In this document: positions 50,999 through 60,424 of the stretch, one piece after another
How positions within the stretch are numbered: position 1 is the first letter of the stretch
Layout: the number at the start of each line of letters is the position of its first letter
NCBI RefSeq assembly: GCF_000152865.1
Contig: NZ_CH672390.1
Location: 2,583,468-2,647,467, forward strand
Origin: Erythrobacter sp. NAP1
GTDB taxonomy: Bacteria > Pseudomonadota > Alphaproteobacteria > Sphingomonadales > Sphingomonadaceae
Length of the DNA stretch: 64,000 nt
Direction: 5' to 3'
The notes under the pieces: generated by a model
Told to the model about the DNA's origin: nothing
Seen by the model: only the letters and a program-made list of their open reading frames with translations
The model's database searches: none
Program-made: the position numbers and the translations under genes

Positions 50999-52096
50999 TC
51001 AAATCGCCGACACTGCCCGCAGCGAGACGCATTCCTCATCGGCCAAAGGTGCAAGACCGGAGAGGAATTGCTGCGTTGCCGCCTCCCATGAAAATGATGC
51101 AGCGTGGGCAGTACAGGCCGCTCGGTCACGGGTTCGTGCCGTTGCAATCGCCTTGGCCAAATCCGCGTCCATGGCGCCGACAGTCTCGTTCAGGATGTCG
51201 ACCGGTCCGCTCACCGGAAAGGCAGCCACTGGAGTGCCGCATGCTAGCGCTTCAATCATAACGAGTCCGAACGTGTCGGTTTTGCTCGGAAACACGAACA
51301 CATCAGCTGCAGCGTAACAGCCAGCAAGTTCGGCGCCCGTGCGTTTACCAAGGAAGACGGCCTCAGGAAATTTCGCCTCAAGCGAAGCGCGCGCCGGTCC
51401 GTCGCCAACCACGACCTTGGTCCCCGGATGGTCGCATGAAAGAAAAGCCTCGATGTTCTTCTCGACAGCTACCCTCCCGACATAAAGGAGGATGGGGCCA
51501 CCGAGGTCGGCGAGCTCTAGCGGCACGGGCGCATCAGGCGAGAAGCTGGCAAGGTCGACACCGCGGCTCCAATGCGCGAGCTGCGTAAGTCCCTCACCGC
51601 GCAGTTCCTCGCGGATGCTTTCGGTTGCGACCATCACACGCTCGGCAGGGCCATGGAACCAGCGGATGTAAGGCCAGAAGACGCTCGCTGGCAGGCCAGT
51701 GCGACGCGAGATATAGTCAGGAAACTGTGTGTGATAGGCGGTGGTGAACGGCACCCCTCGCCCAGCGCAATATCGCCGCGCGGCAAATCCCAATGGTCCC
51801 TCAGTCGCGATATGAACTGCATCAGGAGTGATTCTCGCCAGTTGCCTTCCCACCGCACCCGGAAGCGTCAGGGCCAGCCGGATCTCGGGATAGGTCGGTG
51901 CGGGGACGCTGTGGTATTGCTCAGGCGAAATGACCGTGACGTCATAGCCCCAGCGGCGCAGAATTTCGCACGTCGTGGACAAGGTGCGGACCACCCCATT
52001 GACCTGCGGAAACCATGCATCCGTCACGATCGCGATTGATTGTGGTCGTTCCGCCGCTGCTAATCGCGCGGGAGCGATCTTTGCGGACATATTCAT
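50999..52096 (-). CDS. family 4 glycosyltransferase (MgtA/SqdX-like)
   Basis: 365 residues, GT-B. IVTDAWFPQVNGVVRTL opens the acceptor domain as in GDP-mannose-dependent mannosyltransferases and sulfoquinovosyl transferases. YHTQFPDYI and the donor-site E-x7-E block (FGLVMIEALACG, about residues 285-296) are present. A role in glycosylating a membrane lipid such as diacylglycerol is likely from the subfamily; the exact sugar is unknown. ATG 52096 follows AGGAGG and overlaps the upstream phosphoesterase stop (ATGA), so the two are translated together. Confidence 0.88.
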   Translation of the reverse strand: MNMSAKIAPARLAAAERPQSIAIVTDAWFPQVNGVVRTLSTTCEILRRWGYDVTVISPEQYHSVPAPTYPEIRLALTLPGAVGRQLARITPDAVHIATEGPLGFAARRYCAGRGVPFTTAYHTQFPDYISRRTGLPASVFWPYIRWFHGPAERVMVATESIREELRGEGLTQLAHWSRGVDLASFSPDAPVPLELADLGGPILLYVGRVAVEKNIEAFLSCDHPGTKVVVGDGPARASLEAKFPEAVFLGKRTGAELAGCYAAADVFVFPSKTDTFGLVMIEALACGTPVAAFPVSGPVDILNETVGAMDADLAKAIATARTRDRAACTAHAASFSWEAATQQFLSGLAPLADEECVSLRAVSAI

Positions 52097-53040
52097 GCCG
52101 CCTCCTGTTCGCGGCTTTCGCTCGGTTCTTGATCGGGGACAACGGCGCGGTCGCTATGGCGCGCGCGTGCCGCGATCACGTCTGCCCAATTGATGATCTC
52201 CATCGAACCATCGTGATGCTCGACCAGAGCGTTGCACCCTTCCACCCAGTCGCCATCGTTCCAATACTCGACCGTCTTTCCGCCAAATTCGAACTCGCGG
52301 GCTTCCGCTGTGTGAATGTGGCCGCAAACGACCCCGTCGACACCGCGCTCTCCAGCAGCCTTGGCCACGACTTCTTCGTATTTCCCGATGAATTCGACCG
52401 CGTTCTTCACCTTGTGCTTGGCTGCTTTCGAAAGAGACCAGTAAGGTAGGCCCATCGCTTTTCGCACGGCATTCACCAGCACGTTGAGCTTCATCGCGGT
52501 GATGTATGCCCAGTCACCAACGAAGGCGAGCCAGCGTTGTGAGAGCATGACCGCATCGAATTCGTCGCCGTGAAGAACCATCAGCCGCCGTCCGTCGACC
52601 GTGTCGTGAAAGGCAGCGCGGCGGATTTCGATGCCGCCGAAGTTCAGCCCAGTGAATTGGCGGAACATCTCATCATGGTTGCCCGGAATGTAGACGATCC
52701 GCGTACCGCGCTTGGCGCGCTTGAGCACGCGCCACACAATGTCGTTGTGAGTGGAAGGCCAGTAGAACTTCTTCTTGAGACGCCACCCGTCGATAATGTC
52801 GCCGACAAGATACATGACATCGCTGTCGGTGTGGTCGAGGAAGTCGATCAGCATCTCGGCATTGCACCCCTTGGTGCCGAGATGAACATCGCTGATCCAT
52901 ATGGTGCGATACTTGGTGCGATTAATCCCTTCCGGCTCGGGGGCGCTGAACCGAGAATTGATCTGCGACACGGGGAGATTTGCCACATTTCCGAGATCGG
53001 AGAAGTCGCCAGATTTATCCTGCAGCATGAAGTCGGTCAT
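52093..53040 (-). CDS. LpxH-like metallophosphoesterase
   Basis: 315 residues. The metal motifs are complete: DVHLGTK, GDIIDGW, GNHDE, LHGDEFD and GHIHTA. It resembles UDP-2,3-diacylglucosamine diphosphatase (LpxH) but is longer than the 240-residue enterobacterial enzyme. Many alphaproteobacteria use LpxI for the lipid A step, so with its coupled glycosyltransferase this one may act on another lipid-linked diphosphate (inference). ATG 53040 follows AAAAGG; the frame extends to 53088. A 150-base gap before it shows nothing clear. Confidence 0.85.
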   Translation of the reverse strand: MTDFMLQDKSGDFSDLGNVANLPVSQINSRFSAPEPEGINRTKYRTIWISDVHLGTKGCNAEMLIDFLDHTDSDVMYLVGDIIDGWRLKKKFYWPSTHNDIVWRVLKRAKRGTRIVYIPGNHDEMFRQFTGLNFGGIEIRRAAFHDTVDGRRLMVLHGDEFDAVMLSQRWLAFVGDWAYITAMKLNVLVNAVRKAMGLPYWSLSKAAKHKVKNAVEFIGKYEEVVAKAAGERGVDGVVCGHIHTAEAREFEFGGKTVEYWNDGDWVEGCNALVEHHDGSMEIINWADVIAARARHSDRAVVPDQEPSESREQEAA

Positions 53041-53190
53041 GAACGCGCCTTTTCGCAATGCGATGCATTTCAAAGGCATCCATGGCACGCCAATGTTACA
53101 GGCGATTCACAAGGCGGTGACGGTTCCGCGTCTTTTGGCAGCTAGATGACGGTCATGTTGCAGTGCACAAATAGAGCGGCACCCACACCC

Positions 53191-53820
53191 TCACTGCATC
53201 GGGACGAAGCGCGGCAGCGAGCAGATGCGTTCGATCCAGGGCGCAATATTGGGATAATCACTCAAATGAAAGCCGCCTTCATCGGCGACATGCGTGTACG
53301 CAAACAGCGCAATATCAGCGAGCGTCACCTTATCGCCGCATAAAAAGCGCCTGTCCTCAAGTTCGACATTCATCACCGAAAGCGCGTCGCAACCGGCGAT
53401 TCTCTTTGCCATGATCTGGGCGTTCTGCTGTTCCGACAGGTTCGCCTTGCCCACGAATGTCAGCCAGAACCGAAGAGTCGCGACGTTCGGCTCGTGATTG
53501 TATTGCTCGAAGAACATCCAGCGAAGCATGTCGGCCTGCGCATAGCGGTCTTGCGGGATGAGGTCGGAATCGCTTGCCAGATACCAGCACGCCGCATTGC
53601 TCTCGGGCAGGAATCGGGCGCTTTCCCTGTCGCGGATTTCGAGCACCGGGATGCGGCCATTCGCGTTGATGTTGGCGAGGAATTCGGGTGTGCGCGTCTC
53701 GCCCTTCATGATGTCGTATTGCCGGGTCGCTAGCGGCAGACCGAGCAGTGCGGCGGTGAGCTTGATCTTGTAGCAGTTGCCGCTGCGCGGATCTTCGTGA
53801 AGCGTGAATTGCTCAGCCAC
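53191..53820 (-). CDS. glutathione S-transferase family protein
   Basis: 209 residues. The N-terminal thioredoxin-like domain (about 1-80) has the NGRIPVLEI cis-proline loop and LPESNAACWYLA with the glutathione-binding Glu-Ser. The C-terminal all-helical domain ends with LADIALFAYTHVADEGGF, the N-capping motif. The start is GTG 53820, overlapping the oxidoreductase stop by eight bases and preceded by GGAAG; the frame upstream is antisense-like extension. Coupling to a quinone oxidoreductase suggests a shared role in detoxifying electrophiles. Confidence 0.9.
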   Translation of the reverse strand: MAEQFTLHEDPRSGNCYKIKLTAALLGLPLATRQYDIMKGETRTPEFLANINANGRIPVLEIRDRESARFLPESNAACWYLASDSDLIPQDRYAQADMLRWMFFEQYNHEPNVATLRFWLTFVGKANLSEQQNAQIMAKRIAGCDALSVMNVELEDRRFLCGDKVTLADIALFAYTHVADEGGFHLSDYPNIAPWIERICSLPRFVPMQ

Positions 53821-54835
53821 CGGAGACTTCCAGCACGATCTTGCCAATATGCTCGCCCGCTTCCATCCGGGTATGCGCAGCGGCAGCCTCGCCAAGCGGG
53901 AAGGTCTGGTCCATTACCGGCGCCAATTCGCCAGAGGTGAATAGCGGCCACGCATTCGCAGCGATCTCATCTGCGAGGGCAGACTTGAAAGCATCCGAGC
54001 GCGGGCGCAACGTCGAGCCCGTCAGCGTCAGGCGTTTCATCATCACCATCGGCATGAACAGCTCGGCCTTGGCGCCGCCCAACATGGCGATCGTCACGTG
54101 GCGACCATCTTCGGCAAGGCACTGCAGGTTGCGCGGGACGTAGTCGCCAGAAACCATGTCGAGCACCACGTTCACGCCCTCGCCGCCCGTGTGTTCCTTG
54201 ATCACCTCGACAAAATCCTGCTCGCGGTAATTGATTGCTAGATCTGCGCCGAGGTCGCGCGCGGCCTGGCATTTTGCCTCATCGCCGCAGGTCACGATCA
54301 CTTCGATGTCGAACGCCTTGGCGAGCATGATCGCCATCGTGCCGATGCCGCTAGTTCCACCGTGAACGAGGAGTCGCTCACCATCACGTGCCATCCCTCG
54401 CTCGAATACGTTGTGCCAGACGGTAAAGAGCGTCTCGGGGAGAGCGGCGGCGGTCTTGAGGTCCATGCCATCGGGCAGAGAGAGACAATGTTGCCACGGT
54501 GCGGTGCAGAATTCGGCATAACCACCACCCGGCGTCAGGGCGGCGACACGCTGGCCGAGCATTTCGGCCGGGACACCGCTCCCGATCGCGACCACTTCGC
54601 CTGCTACTTCAAGACCGGGCAGCGGCGATGCGCCCGGCGGCGGTGGATACATTCCTGCACGCTGCGCGCAATCGGGGCGATTTACGCCTGCAAAAGCCAC
54701 CTTGATGAGAACATCGTCTTGCTTGGGTGAAGGCGTGGCTGTCTGTTCAAGCCGAAGGACTTCGGGGCCACCGGGCGAATCAAATCCCACAGCCCGCATG
54801 GTGTCAGGAATGACTGGCGCTTTCGCCTCTAGCAT
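53813..54835 (-). CDS. NAD(P)H-quinone oxidoreductase (zinc-free MDR, PIG3-like)
   Basis: 340 residues, medium-chain reductase fold. GroES-like N-terminal domain (about 15-130) without the zinc-binding cysteines of alcohol dehydrogenases. The VHGGTSGIGTMAIMLA cofactor motif lies at about 155-170, and the PLGEAAAAHTRMEAGEHIGKIVLE end is typical of the QOR/TP53I3 group, which reduces quinones with NADPH. ATG 54835 was preferred; the frame extends to 55018 across the divergent gene, which is implausible. ATG 54799 is a shorter alternative. Confidence 0.9.
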   Translation of the reverse strand: MLEAKAPVIPDTMRAVGFDSPGGPEVLRLEQTATPSPKQDDVLIKVAFAGVNRPDCAQRAGMYPPPPGASPLPGLEVAGEVVAIGSGVPAEMLGQRVAALTPGGGYAEFCTAPWQHCLSLPDGMDLKTAAALPETLFTVWHNVFERGMARDGERLLVHGGTSGIGTMAIMLAKAFDIEVIVTCGDEAKCQAARDLGADLAINYREQDFVEVIKEHTGGEGVNVVLDMVSGDYVPRNLQCLAEDGRHVTIAMLGGAKAELFMPMVMMKRLTLTGSTLRPRSDAFKSALADEIAANAWPLFTSGELAPVMDQTFPLGEAAAAHTRMEAGEHIGKIVLEVSGG

Positions 54836-54948
54836 GAGTTCTGCCCCCGGATTTGGCGATCGCACATGCGACGACCCTTGATGCGGAGAGCGGAAATACA
54901 GGCCAAGCGCATTGACAGCAAGCCGCGTGTCGAGCGATGCTGGCGTCA

Positions 54949-55152
54949 ATGGATGATCTCGATCTCCCGCGCCCCAAAGGAGACGCCGCCAGCAAGCTGG
55001 CAGCAGAGGACCTTGCACCCTACTCTCAGGATGAACTGACCGAGCGTATTGCGTTGCTTGAAGCGGAGATTGATCGGGTCACGGCGCACCGCGACAAGGC
55101 AAGTGCTCATCGCGCGGCGGCAGATGCACTTTTTAAGGGTCCCGGCTCATGA
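54949..55152 (+). CDS. DUF1192 family small protein
   Basis: 67 residues. It begins MDDLDLPRP, has an LAPYSQDELTERIALLEAEI coiled-coil region (residues 23-42 or so) and an Ala/His/Lys-rich end. DUF1192 proteins are common in alphaproteobacteria and uncharacterised; the heptad pattern suggests dimerisation. ATG 54949 matches the family start; ATG 54937 adds four residues. It is divergent from the quinone oxidoreductase gene. A 38-codon frame overlapping its stop (ATGA, 55149-55265) is not protein-like enough to call. Confidence 0.85.
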   Translation: MDDLDLPRPKGDAASKLAAEDLAPYSQDELTERIALLEAEIDRVTAHRDKASAHRAAADALFKGPGS

Positions 55153-55177
55153 TCGTTTTTGCGAAGCTCCATTCGGA

Positions 55178-55208
55178 TTCGCAATTATGCAGACGCGTAC
55201 CATATAAT
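55178..55208 (+). promoter_or_regulatory. candidate promoter for clpA
   Basis: A perfect TATAAT (55203-55208) lies 66 bases before the clpA ATG, with TTCGCA (55178-55183) as a weak -35 at a 19-base spacing. No heat-shock sigma-factor consensus is evident in the 122-base gap. Confidence 0.35.
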
Positions 55209-55274
55209 TCGTACACCCTCCTTTGTGCTTCGATAGTCGGAGCATTCTTCGCCCCCGAATAGAGACCTTAATCC

Positions 55275-57680
55275 ATGCCAAGTTTCGCCCAGAATCTCGA
55301 ACGGACACTGCACAACGCGCTCGCTCACGCTTCGGAGCGTCGCCATGAATATGCGACTTTGGAGCATCTGCTGCTCGCGCTGATCGATGATGAAGACGGC
55401 GCGCAGGTGATGGCCGCTTGCGGGGTCGATCTTGCCGAGCTTGGCGAGGTGGTGAAGCAATATCTCGATCAGGAATATCAGAGCCTCAAGACCGAGGAAG
55501 ACGCCGACCCGCAACCGACCGCCGGATTCCAGCGGGTGATCCAGCGCGCGATCCTGCACGTTCAGTCCTCGGGCAAGGACACGGTGACGGGCGCTAATGT
55601 CCTCGTGGCGCTGTTTTCCGAGCGCGATTCCTACGCGGTCTATTTCCTGCAACAGCAGGATATGAGCCGCCTCGATGCGGTGAGCTATATCAGCCACGGC
55701 ATCGGCAAGGGTGGCCGTCAGCTTGAATCGAAAGCGCCGCAGGGTTCCGAAGAGGCCGCAGCCGAGACCGAGCAGGCCAAGGATGCTGGCTCCAAGAAGG
55801 AAACTGCGCTCGACCAGTTCACGGTCAATCTGAACAAGAAGGCCGAGGATGGCCGGATCGATCCGCTGATCGGTCGCGGGCCTGAAGTGGATCGCACGGT
55901 TCAGATTCTGTGCCGCCGTTCAAAGAACAACCCGCTTTATGTCGGTGATCCCGGCGTTGGTAAGACCGCCATCGCCGAGGGTCTGGCTCGCAAGATTGTC
56001 GAAGGCGATGTGCCCGAAGTGCTTGCCGAAGCGGTGATCTACTCGCTCGACATGGGCGCGCTGCTTGCCGGCACGCGTTATCGCGGCGATTTCGAGGAGC
56101 GTCTCAAGCAGGTCGTCTCCGAACTTGAAGGGATGCCGCACGCGATCCTCTTCATCGACGAGATTCACACGGTCATCGGCGCCGGCGCAACCAGCGGCGG
56201 CGCGATGGATGCATCGAACCTGCTGAAGCCCGCGCTGTCTTCGGGTGCGATCCGTTGCATCGGGTCGACCACCTACAAGGAATTCCGCAACCACTTCGAA
56301 AAGGACCGCGCACTGCTTCGCCGGTTCCAGAAGATCGACGTGAACGAGCCGACGATCGAAGACACGGTCAAGATCCTCAAGGGACTGCGCAGCGCCTTCG
56401 AGGATCATCACAACGTCAAGTATACGCCCGATGCGCTTAAGACCGCAGTCGAGCTTTCGGCGCGTTACATCAACGACCGCAAGCTCCCCGACAAGGCGAT
56501 CGATGTGATCGACGAGGTCGGCGCGATGCAGATGCTTGTGCCGCCGAGCCGCCGCAAGAAGAAGATTACCGCCAAGGAAATCGAGGCCGTGATTGCGACA
56601 ATGGCGCGCATTCCGCCCAAATCGGTCAGCAAGGACGACAAGAAGGCGCTCGAGAACCTCTCGCGCGACCTCAAGCATGTCGTTTTTGGTCAGGACGAGG
56701 CAATCACCCGCCTGTCCACCGCAATGAAGCTAAGCCGTGCAGGTCTGCGCGATCCGGACAAGCCCATCGGCTCGTTCCTGTTCTCCGGCCCGACCGGCGT
56801 CGGCAAGACCGAGGTCGCGCGCCAGCTCGCATCGATCATGGGGATCGAGCTCAAGCGCTTCGACATGTCGGAGTACATGGAACGCCACAGCGTCTCGCGT
56901 CTGATCGGTGCACCTCCGGGCTATGTCGGATACGACCAGGGCGGCCTGCTCACCGATGCGGTCGACCAGAACCCGCATTGCGTGCTGCTTCTAGACGAGA
57001 TCGAGAAGGCGCACCCGGACCTGTTCAACATCCTACTGCAGGTGATGGACAATGGCCGCCTGACCGACCATCACGGCAAGACGGTCGATTTCCGCAACGT
57101 GGTTCTCATCATGACGACCAATGCGGGCGCGGCCGATATGGCGAAGAGCGGCATCGGCTTTGGCGACGTTTCCAAGGAAGATGCCGGGACCGAGGCGGTG
57201 AACAAGATGTTCACGCCCGAATTCCGCAACCGTCTCGATGCGATCGTGCCCTTCGCCTATCTCGGCAAGAGCACGGTTGCCCGCGTGGTCGACAAGTTCA
57301 TCCTCGAGCTCGAACTCCAGCTCGCCGAACAGAACGTCCACATCCAGTTCGACAGCGATGCGCGTGCATGGCTGGCGGACAAGGGTTACGACCGCCTGTA
57401 CGGCGCGCGTCCGATGGGCCGCCTGATCCAGGATAAGATCAAGCAACCGCTCGCGGAGGAACTTCTTTTCGGCAAGCTCGCTGATGGTGGCGAGGTGTCG
57501 GTGACGATGAAGGACGGCAAACCCTCCTTTGAACTCACCCCGTCACCGCCCAAGGCGAAGCCAAAGCGCAAGGCTCCGGCTCGCAAGAAGCCCGTAGCCA
57601 AGAAGGCGCCGCCTGCTGCCAAGGAAGATCCGAAGGGCGATACGAAGCCCGAAGAATCAGGCAGCGACAAGGAAAGCTGA
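55275..57680 (+). CDS. clpA: ATP-dependent Clp protease ATP-binding subunit ClpA
   Basis: 801 residues. Clp N-domain (about 1-145), first AAA+ module with Walker A GDPGVGKT (K230), and second AAA+ module with GPTGVGKT (K511) and LLDEIEKAH. It has no middle coiled-coil domain, which marks ClpA rather than ClpB. As a hexamer it unfolds substrates into ClpP. It is about 40 residues longer than E. coli ClpA because of a Lys/Pro/Ala-rich tail (about 752-801). The adaptor gene clpS, often adjacent, is not here. An intrinsic terminator follows. Confidence 0.96.
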   Translation: MPSFAQNLERTLHNALAHASERRHEYATLEHLLLALIDDEDGAQVMAACGVDLAELGEVVKQYLDQEYQSLKTEEDADPQPTAGFQRVIQRAILHVQSSGKDTVTGANVLVALFSERDSYAVYFLQQQDMSRLDAVSYISHGIGKGGRQLESKAPQGSEEAAAETEQAKDAGSKKETALDQFTVNLNKKAEDGRIDPLIGRGPEVDRTVQILCRRSKNNPLYVGDPGVGKTAIAEGLARKIVEGDVPEVLAEAVIYSLDMGALLAGTRYRGDFEERLKQVVSELEGMPHAILFIDEIHTVIGAGATSGGAMDASNLLKPALSSGAIRCIGSTTYKEFRNHFEKDRALLRRFQKIDVNEPTIEDTVKILKGLRSAFEDHHNVKYTPDALKTAVELSARYINDRKLPDKAIDVIDEVGAMQMLVPPSRRKKKITAKEIEAVIATMARIPPKSVSKDDKKALENLSRDLKHVVFGQDEAITRLSTAMKLSRAGLRDPDKPIGSFLFSGPTGVGKTEVARQLASIMGIELKRFDMSEYMERHSVSRLIGAPPGYVGYDQGGLLTDAVDQNPHCVLLLDEIEKAHPDLFNILLQVMDNGRLTDHHGKTVDFRNVVLIMTTNAGAADMAKSGIGFGDVSKEDAGTEAVNKMFTPEFRNRLDAIVPFAYLGKSTVARVVDKFILELELQLAEQNVHIQFDSDARAWLADKGYDRLYGARPMGRLIQDKIKQPLAEELLFGKLADGGEVSVTMKDGKPSFELTPSPPKAKPKRKAPARKKPVAKKAPPAAKEDPKGDTKPEESGSDKES

Positions 57681-57700
57681 TCCAGCTTCAAACGAATTGG

Positions 57701-57734
57701 GGGCGCGAGCAGGGAAACCTTCTCGCGCCCTTTT
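57701..57734 (+). terminator. intrinsic terminator after clpA
   Basis: GGGCGCGAG (57701-57709) pairs perfectly with CTCGCGCCC (57722-57730), followed by TTTT. It begins 20 bases after the clpA stop and 13 bases before the next start. Confidence 0.85.
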
Positions 57735-57746
57735 CGTAAGTACACC

Positions 57747-58784
57747 ATGGCACAAACTTCTGGCTCTCATTGGATCCGCCCCGAACCTTGGGGGATCCAC
57801 GTTGCCCCAGCAGACGTCTGGGTCGATCCCGGCAGAGCCGTCCCACGCGCGCTGGTAACACATGGCCACGCCGACCACGCGCGCGGCGGGCATGGCGAAA
57901 CCATCGCAACACCCGAAACGCTCGCAATCATGGAATTGCGATACCGCACGGGCTCGCAGGACGAGGCGGGTGAGATTCCGCACAAGGCCGTGCCGGTTGA
58001 ATATGGCGAAACCTTAAGCCTGGGCGGCGGTGTCGATGCGACGTTCATTCCGGCTGGACACGTTCTTGGCTCGGCACAGATCCTGCTTGAACATGCTGGG
58101 GAGCGCGTAATCATCACAGGCGATTACAAGAGGCGCGCCGACCCGACCTGCGCTCCCTTCAAAGTTGCGCCATGCGACATCTTCATCACCGAGGCGACTT
58201 TTGGCCTCCCTGTTTTCACGCACCCGCCGATCGCCGATGAAATGGCAAAACTGCTTTCCGCGCTGGAGGCACATCCCGATCAATGCGTGCTCGTCGGCGC
58301 CTATGCGCTTGGTAAGGCGCAGCGCGTAATCGCCGAATTGCGCGCAGCCGGACACAGTGCCCCGATCTACCTTCACGGCGCACTCGAGAAGATGTGTCGG
58401 CTTTACGAGGAGCACGGGGTGAACCTCGGGGAATTGCGGCTGGTCAGCAACCACTCCAAAGAGGAAATGCAGGGCAGCATCGTCATGGCTCCGCCCAGCG
58501 CGCTCAATGATCGGTGGAGCAGGCGACTGCCCAATCCCATCACCGCAATGGCCTCGGGCTGGATGCGGGTTCGCCAGCGGGCACGGCAGCGGGGGGTCGA
58601 GTTGCCGCTGGTAATCTCCGACCATGCTGACTGGAATGAACTGACAGACACGATTGCAGAGGTGGATCCGCAAGAGACCTGGATCACTCATGGACGCGAG
58701 GAGGCCCTGCTGCGCTGGTGCGAGCTTCACCAGCGCCGCGCGCGGGCGCTGGCACTAGTGGGCCGCGAGGAGGAGGACGAGTGA
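57747..58784 (+). CDS. ligase-associated DNA exonuclease (metallo-beta-lactamase fold)
   Basis: 345 residues of the beta-CASP-like MBL family that travels with bacterial ATP-dependent DNA ligase. The metal motif THGHADHARGG (H-x-H-x-D-H) is near residues 33-43, then GHVLGSAQI and ITGDYKRR supply further ligands. LGKAQRVI and the C-terminal SDHADWNEL and WITHGREE complete the fold. It probably trims DNA ends before sealing by the ligase encoded next, whose GTG start overlaps its TGA. Confidence 0.92.
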   Translation: MAQTSGSHWIRPEPWGIHVAPADVWVDPGRAVPRALVTHGHADHARGGHGETIATPETLAIMELRYRTGSQDEAGEIPHKAVPVEYGETLSLGGGVDATFIPAGHVLGSAQILLEHAGERVIITGDYKRRADPTCAPFKVAPCDIFITEATFGLPVFTHPPIADEMAKLLSALEAHPDQCVLVGAYALGKAQRVIAELRAAGHSAPIYLHGALEKMCRLYEEHGVNLGELRLVSNHSKEEMQGSIVMAPPSALNDRWSRRLPNPITAMASGWMRVRQRARQRGVELPLVISDHADWNELTDTIAEVDPQETWITHGREEALLRWCELHQRRARALALVGREEEDE

Positions 58785-60373
58785 AGGACTTCGCTACCCT
58801 CCTCGACACGCTGGTTTACACGACCAGCCGCAACCGCAAGCTCGCGCTAATTGCCGAGTATTTGCGCGAAACACCCGATCCCGATCGGGGCTGGGCTCTC
58901 GCTGCTCTCACAGGCGAGCTAGACTTTCCCGCGGTGAAAAGCTCGACGATCCGCAACTTCATGAAGGATCGCGTCGATCCAGTCCTCTGGACGCTTAGCC
59001 GCGACTTCGTGGGTGACACTGCCGAGACGGCGAGCCTGCTTTGGCCCGGCGGCGAGGTTGATGACGATCCACCCAGCGTGTCGCAAGTGGTCGACCAATT
59101 GTCGGCGCTCAATCGCAACACCGCGCCCAAGGAATTGCCCGGCCTTCTCGATCGGCTTGATGCCAATGGTCGCTTTGCGCTCATCAAGATGGCGACAGGT
59201 GGCATGCGCATCGGCGTTTCGGCGCGGCTCGCCAAGACTGCTTTTGCGCAGGCCTTCGACGTGTCAGTGGAGGAAGTCGAGGAATATTGGCACGCTCTCG
59301 AGGCACCCTACCCCGATCTTTTCGCATGGGCAGCCGATGGGGCCGATCCTCCGGACGTTTCGAATACGCCGCGCTTTCGGCCGTTCATGCTCGCTCATCC
59401 GCTTGAGGATACGCGAGTTGATCTTGCGGACTTCGCAGCCGAGTGGAAGTGGGACGGCATTCGCATCCAGCTCGTCCGCGTCGGCGGTGAGACGCGGCTC
59501 TACTCGCGCTCAGGCGATGATATCTCGGCGACCTTTCCCGAACTGCTCGAAGTTCTGCCAATCGACGCTGTGCTGGATGGGGAATTGCTAGTGCGCGGAA
59601 ATGTCCAGGGCGGCGAGCAAGGCGGTGCTGCAAGCTTCAACGCGCTTCAGCAAAGGCTGGGCCGCAAAACTGTTTCGAAGAAGATGCTGGCCGAGTTTCC
59701 TGCATTTGTCCGCCTTTACGACGCGCTGATTGTCGAGGGAGATGACCTGCGCGAATACCGATGGACGAAAAGGCGTACGGCGCTCGAAAAGCTGATGGGC
59801 AAGCTCCCACCATCACACTTCGATATCTCGGAGATCGTCGAGGCGCGCGATTTCGACCATCTTGCCGAGATCCGCGAGGGCACGCGCGACGATGCGATCG
59901 AAGGCTTGATGCTGAAGGCCAAGGACAGTCCCTACATCGCTGGACGCAAGGTCGGCTATTGGTACAAGTGGAAGCGCGATCCGCTGCTGATCGATTGCGT
60001 GCTGATGTATGCGCAGCGCGGGTCGGGCAAGAGGTCGAGCTTCTACTCGGACTACACCTTTGGATGCTGGGATGGCGATCCGGACGAAGGGGCGGAACTG
60101 CTTCCCGTCGGCAAGGCATATTCCGGGTTCACCGATGCTGAACTCAAAAAGCTCGATCGCCTCGTGCGGCAAACAACACTCAACCGCTTCGGGCCGGTGC
60201 GCGAAGTCGAGCGGACGCTGGTTTTCGAAGTCGCTTTCGACAGCGTGCACACTTCGAAACGGCACAAGTCAGGTCTCGCCATGCGCTTCCCCCGCATTCA
60301 CCGCATTCGTTGGGACAAGCCCGTGCATGAGGCCGACCGGATCGAAACCTTGCGCGCGCTCATCCGAGATTGA
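58781..60373 (+). CDS. ATP-dependent DNA ligase (LigB-type, exonuclease-associated)
   Basis: 530 residues. N-terminal DNA-binding domain (about 1-190), then the adenylation domain with nucleophile lysine K223 in EWKWDGIRIQ (K-x-D-G), the R-x-SGDDIS motif, LDGELLV, and the IEGLMLKAKDSPY and YWYKWKRDP motifs. An OB domain follows. It joins nicks using ATP, unlike the NAD-dependent LigA of replication. GTG 58781 overlaps the exonuclease stop (GTGA) and follows GGAGGAGGA. The helicase and phosphoesterase that often complete this repair cassette are not in the window. Confidence 0.94.
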   Translation: MKDFATLLDTLVYTTSRNRKLALIAEYLRETPDPDRGWALAALTGELDFPAVKSSTIRNFMKDRVDPVLWTLSRDFVGDTAETASLLWPGGEVDDDPPSVSQVVDQLSALNRNTAPKELPGLLDRLDANGRFALIKMATGGMRIGVSARLAKTAFAQAFDVSVEEVEEYWHALEAPYPDLFAWAADGADPPDVSNTPRFRPFMLAHPLEDTRVDLADFAAEWKWDGIRIQLVRVGGETRLYSRSGDDISATFPELLEVLPIDAVLDGELLVRGNVQGGEQGGAASFNALQQRLGRKTVSKKMLAEFPAFVRLYDALIVEGDDLREYRWTKRRTALEKLMGKLPPSHFDISEIVEARDFDHLAEIREGTRDDAIEGLMLKAKDSPYIAGRKVGYWYKWKRDPLLIDCVLMYAQRGSGKRSSFYSDYTFGCWDGDPDEGAELLPVGKAYSGFTDAELKKLDRLVRQTTLNRFGPVREVERTLVFEVAFDSVHTSKRHKSGLAMRFPRIHRIRWDKPVHEADRIETLRALIRD

Positions 60374-60424
60374 GTTGCAATTCGCAACTTGCTTGTTATT
60401 CTCCAGAAAGAGGAGAAGAACCGA

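Noticed and set aside
55149..55265. 38-codon frame overlapping the DUF1192 stop (ATGA)
   Set aside because: It covers the clpA promoter region including a perfect TATAAT, has no protein-like pattern, and a four-base overlap alone is weak evidence.
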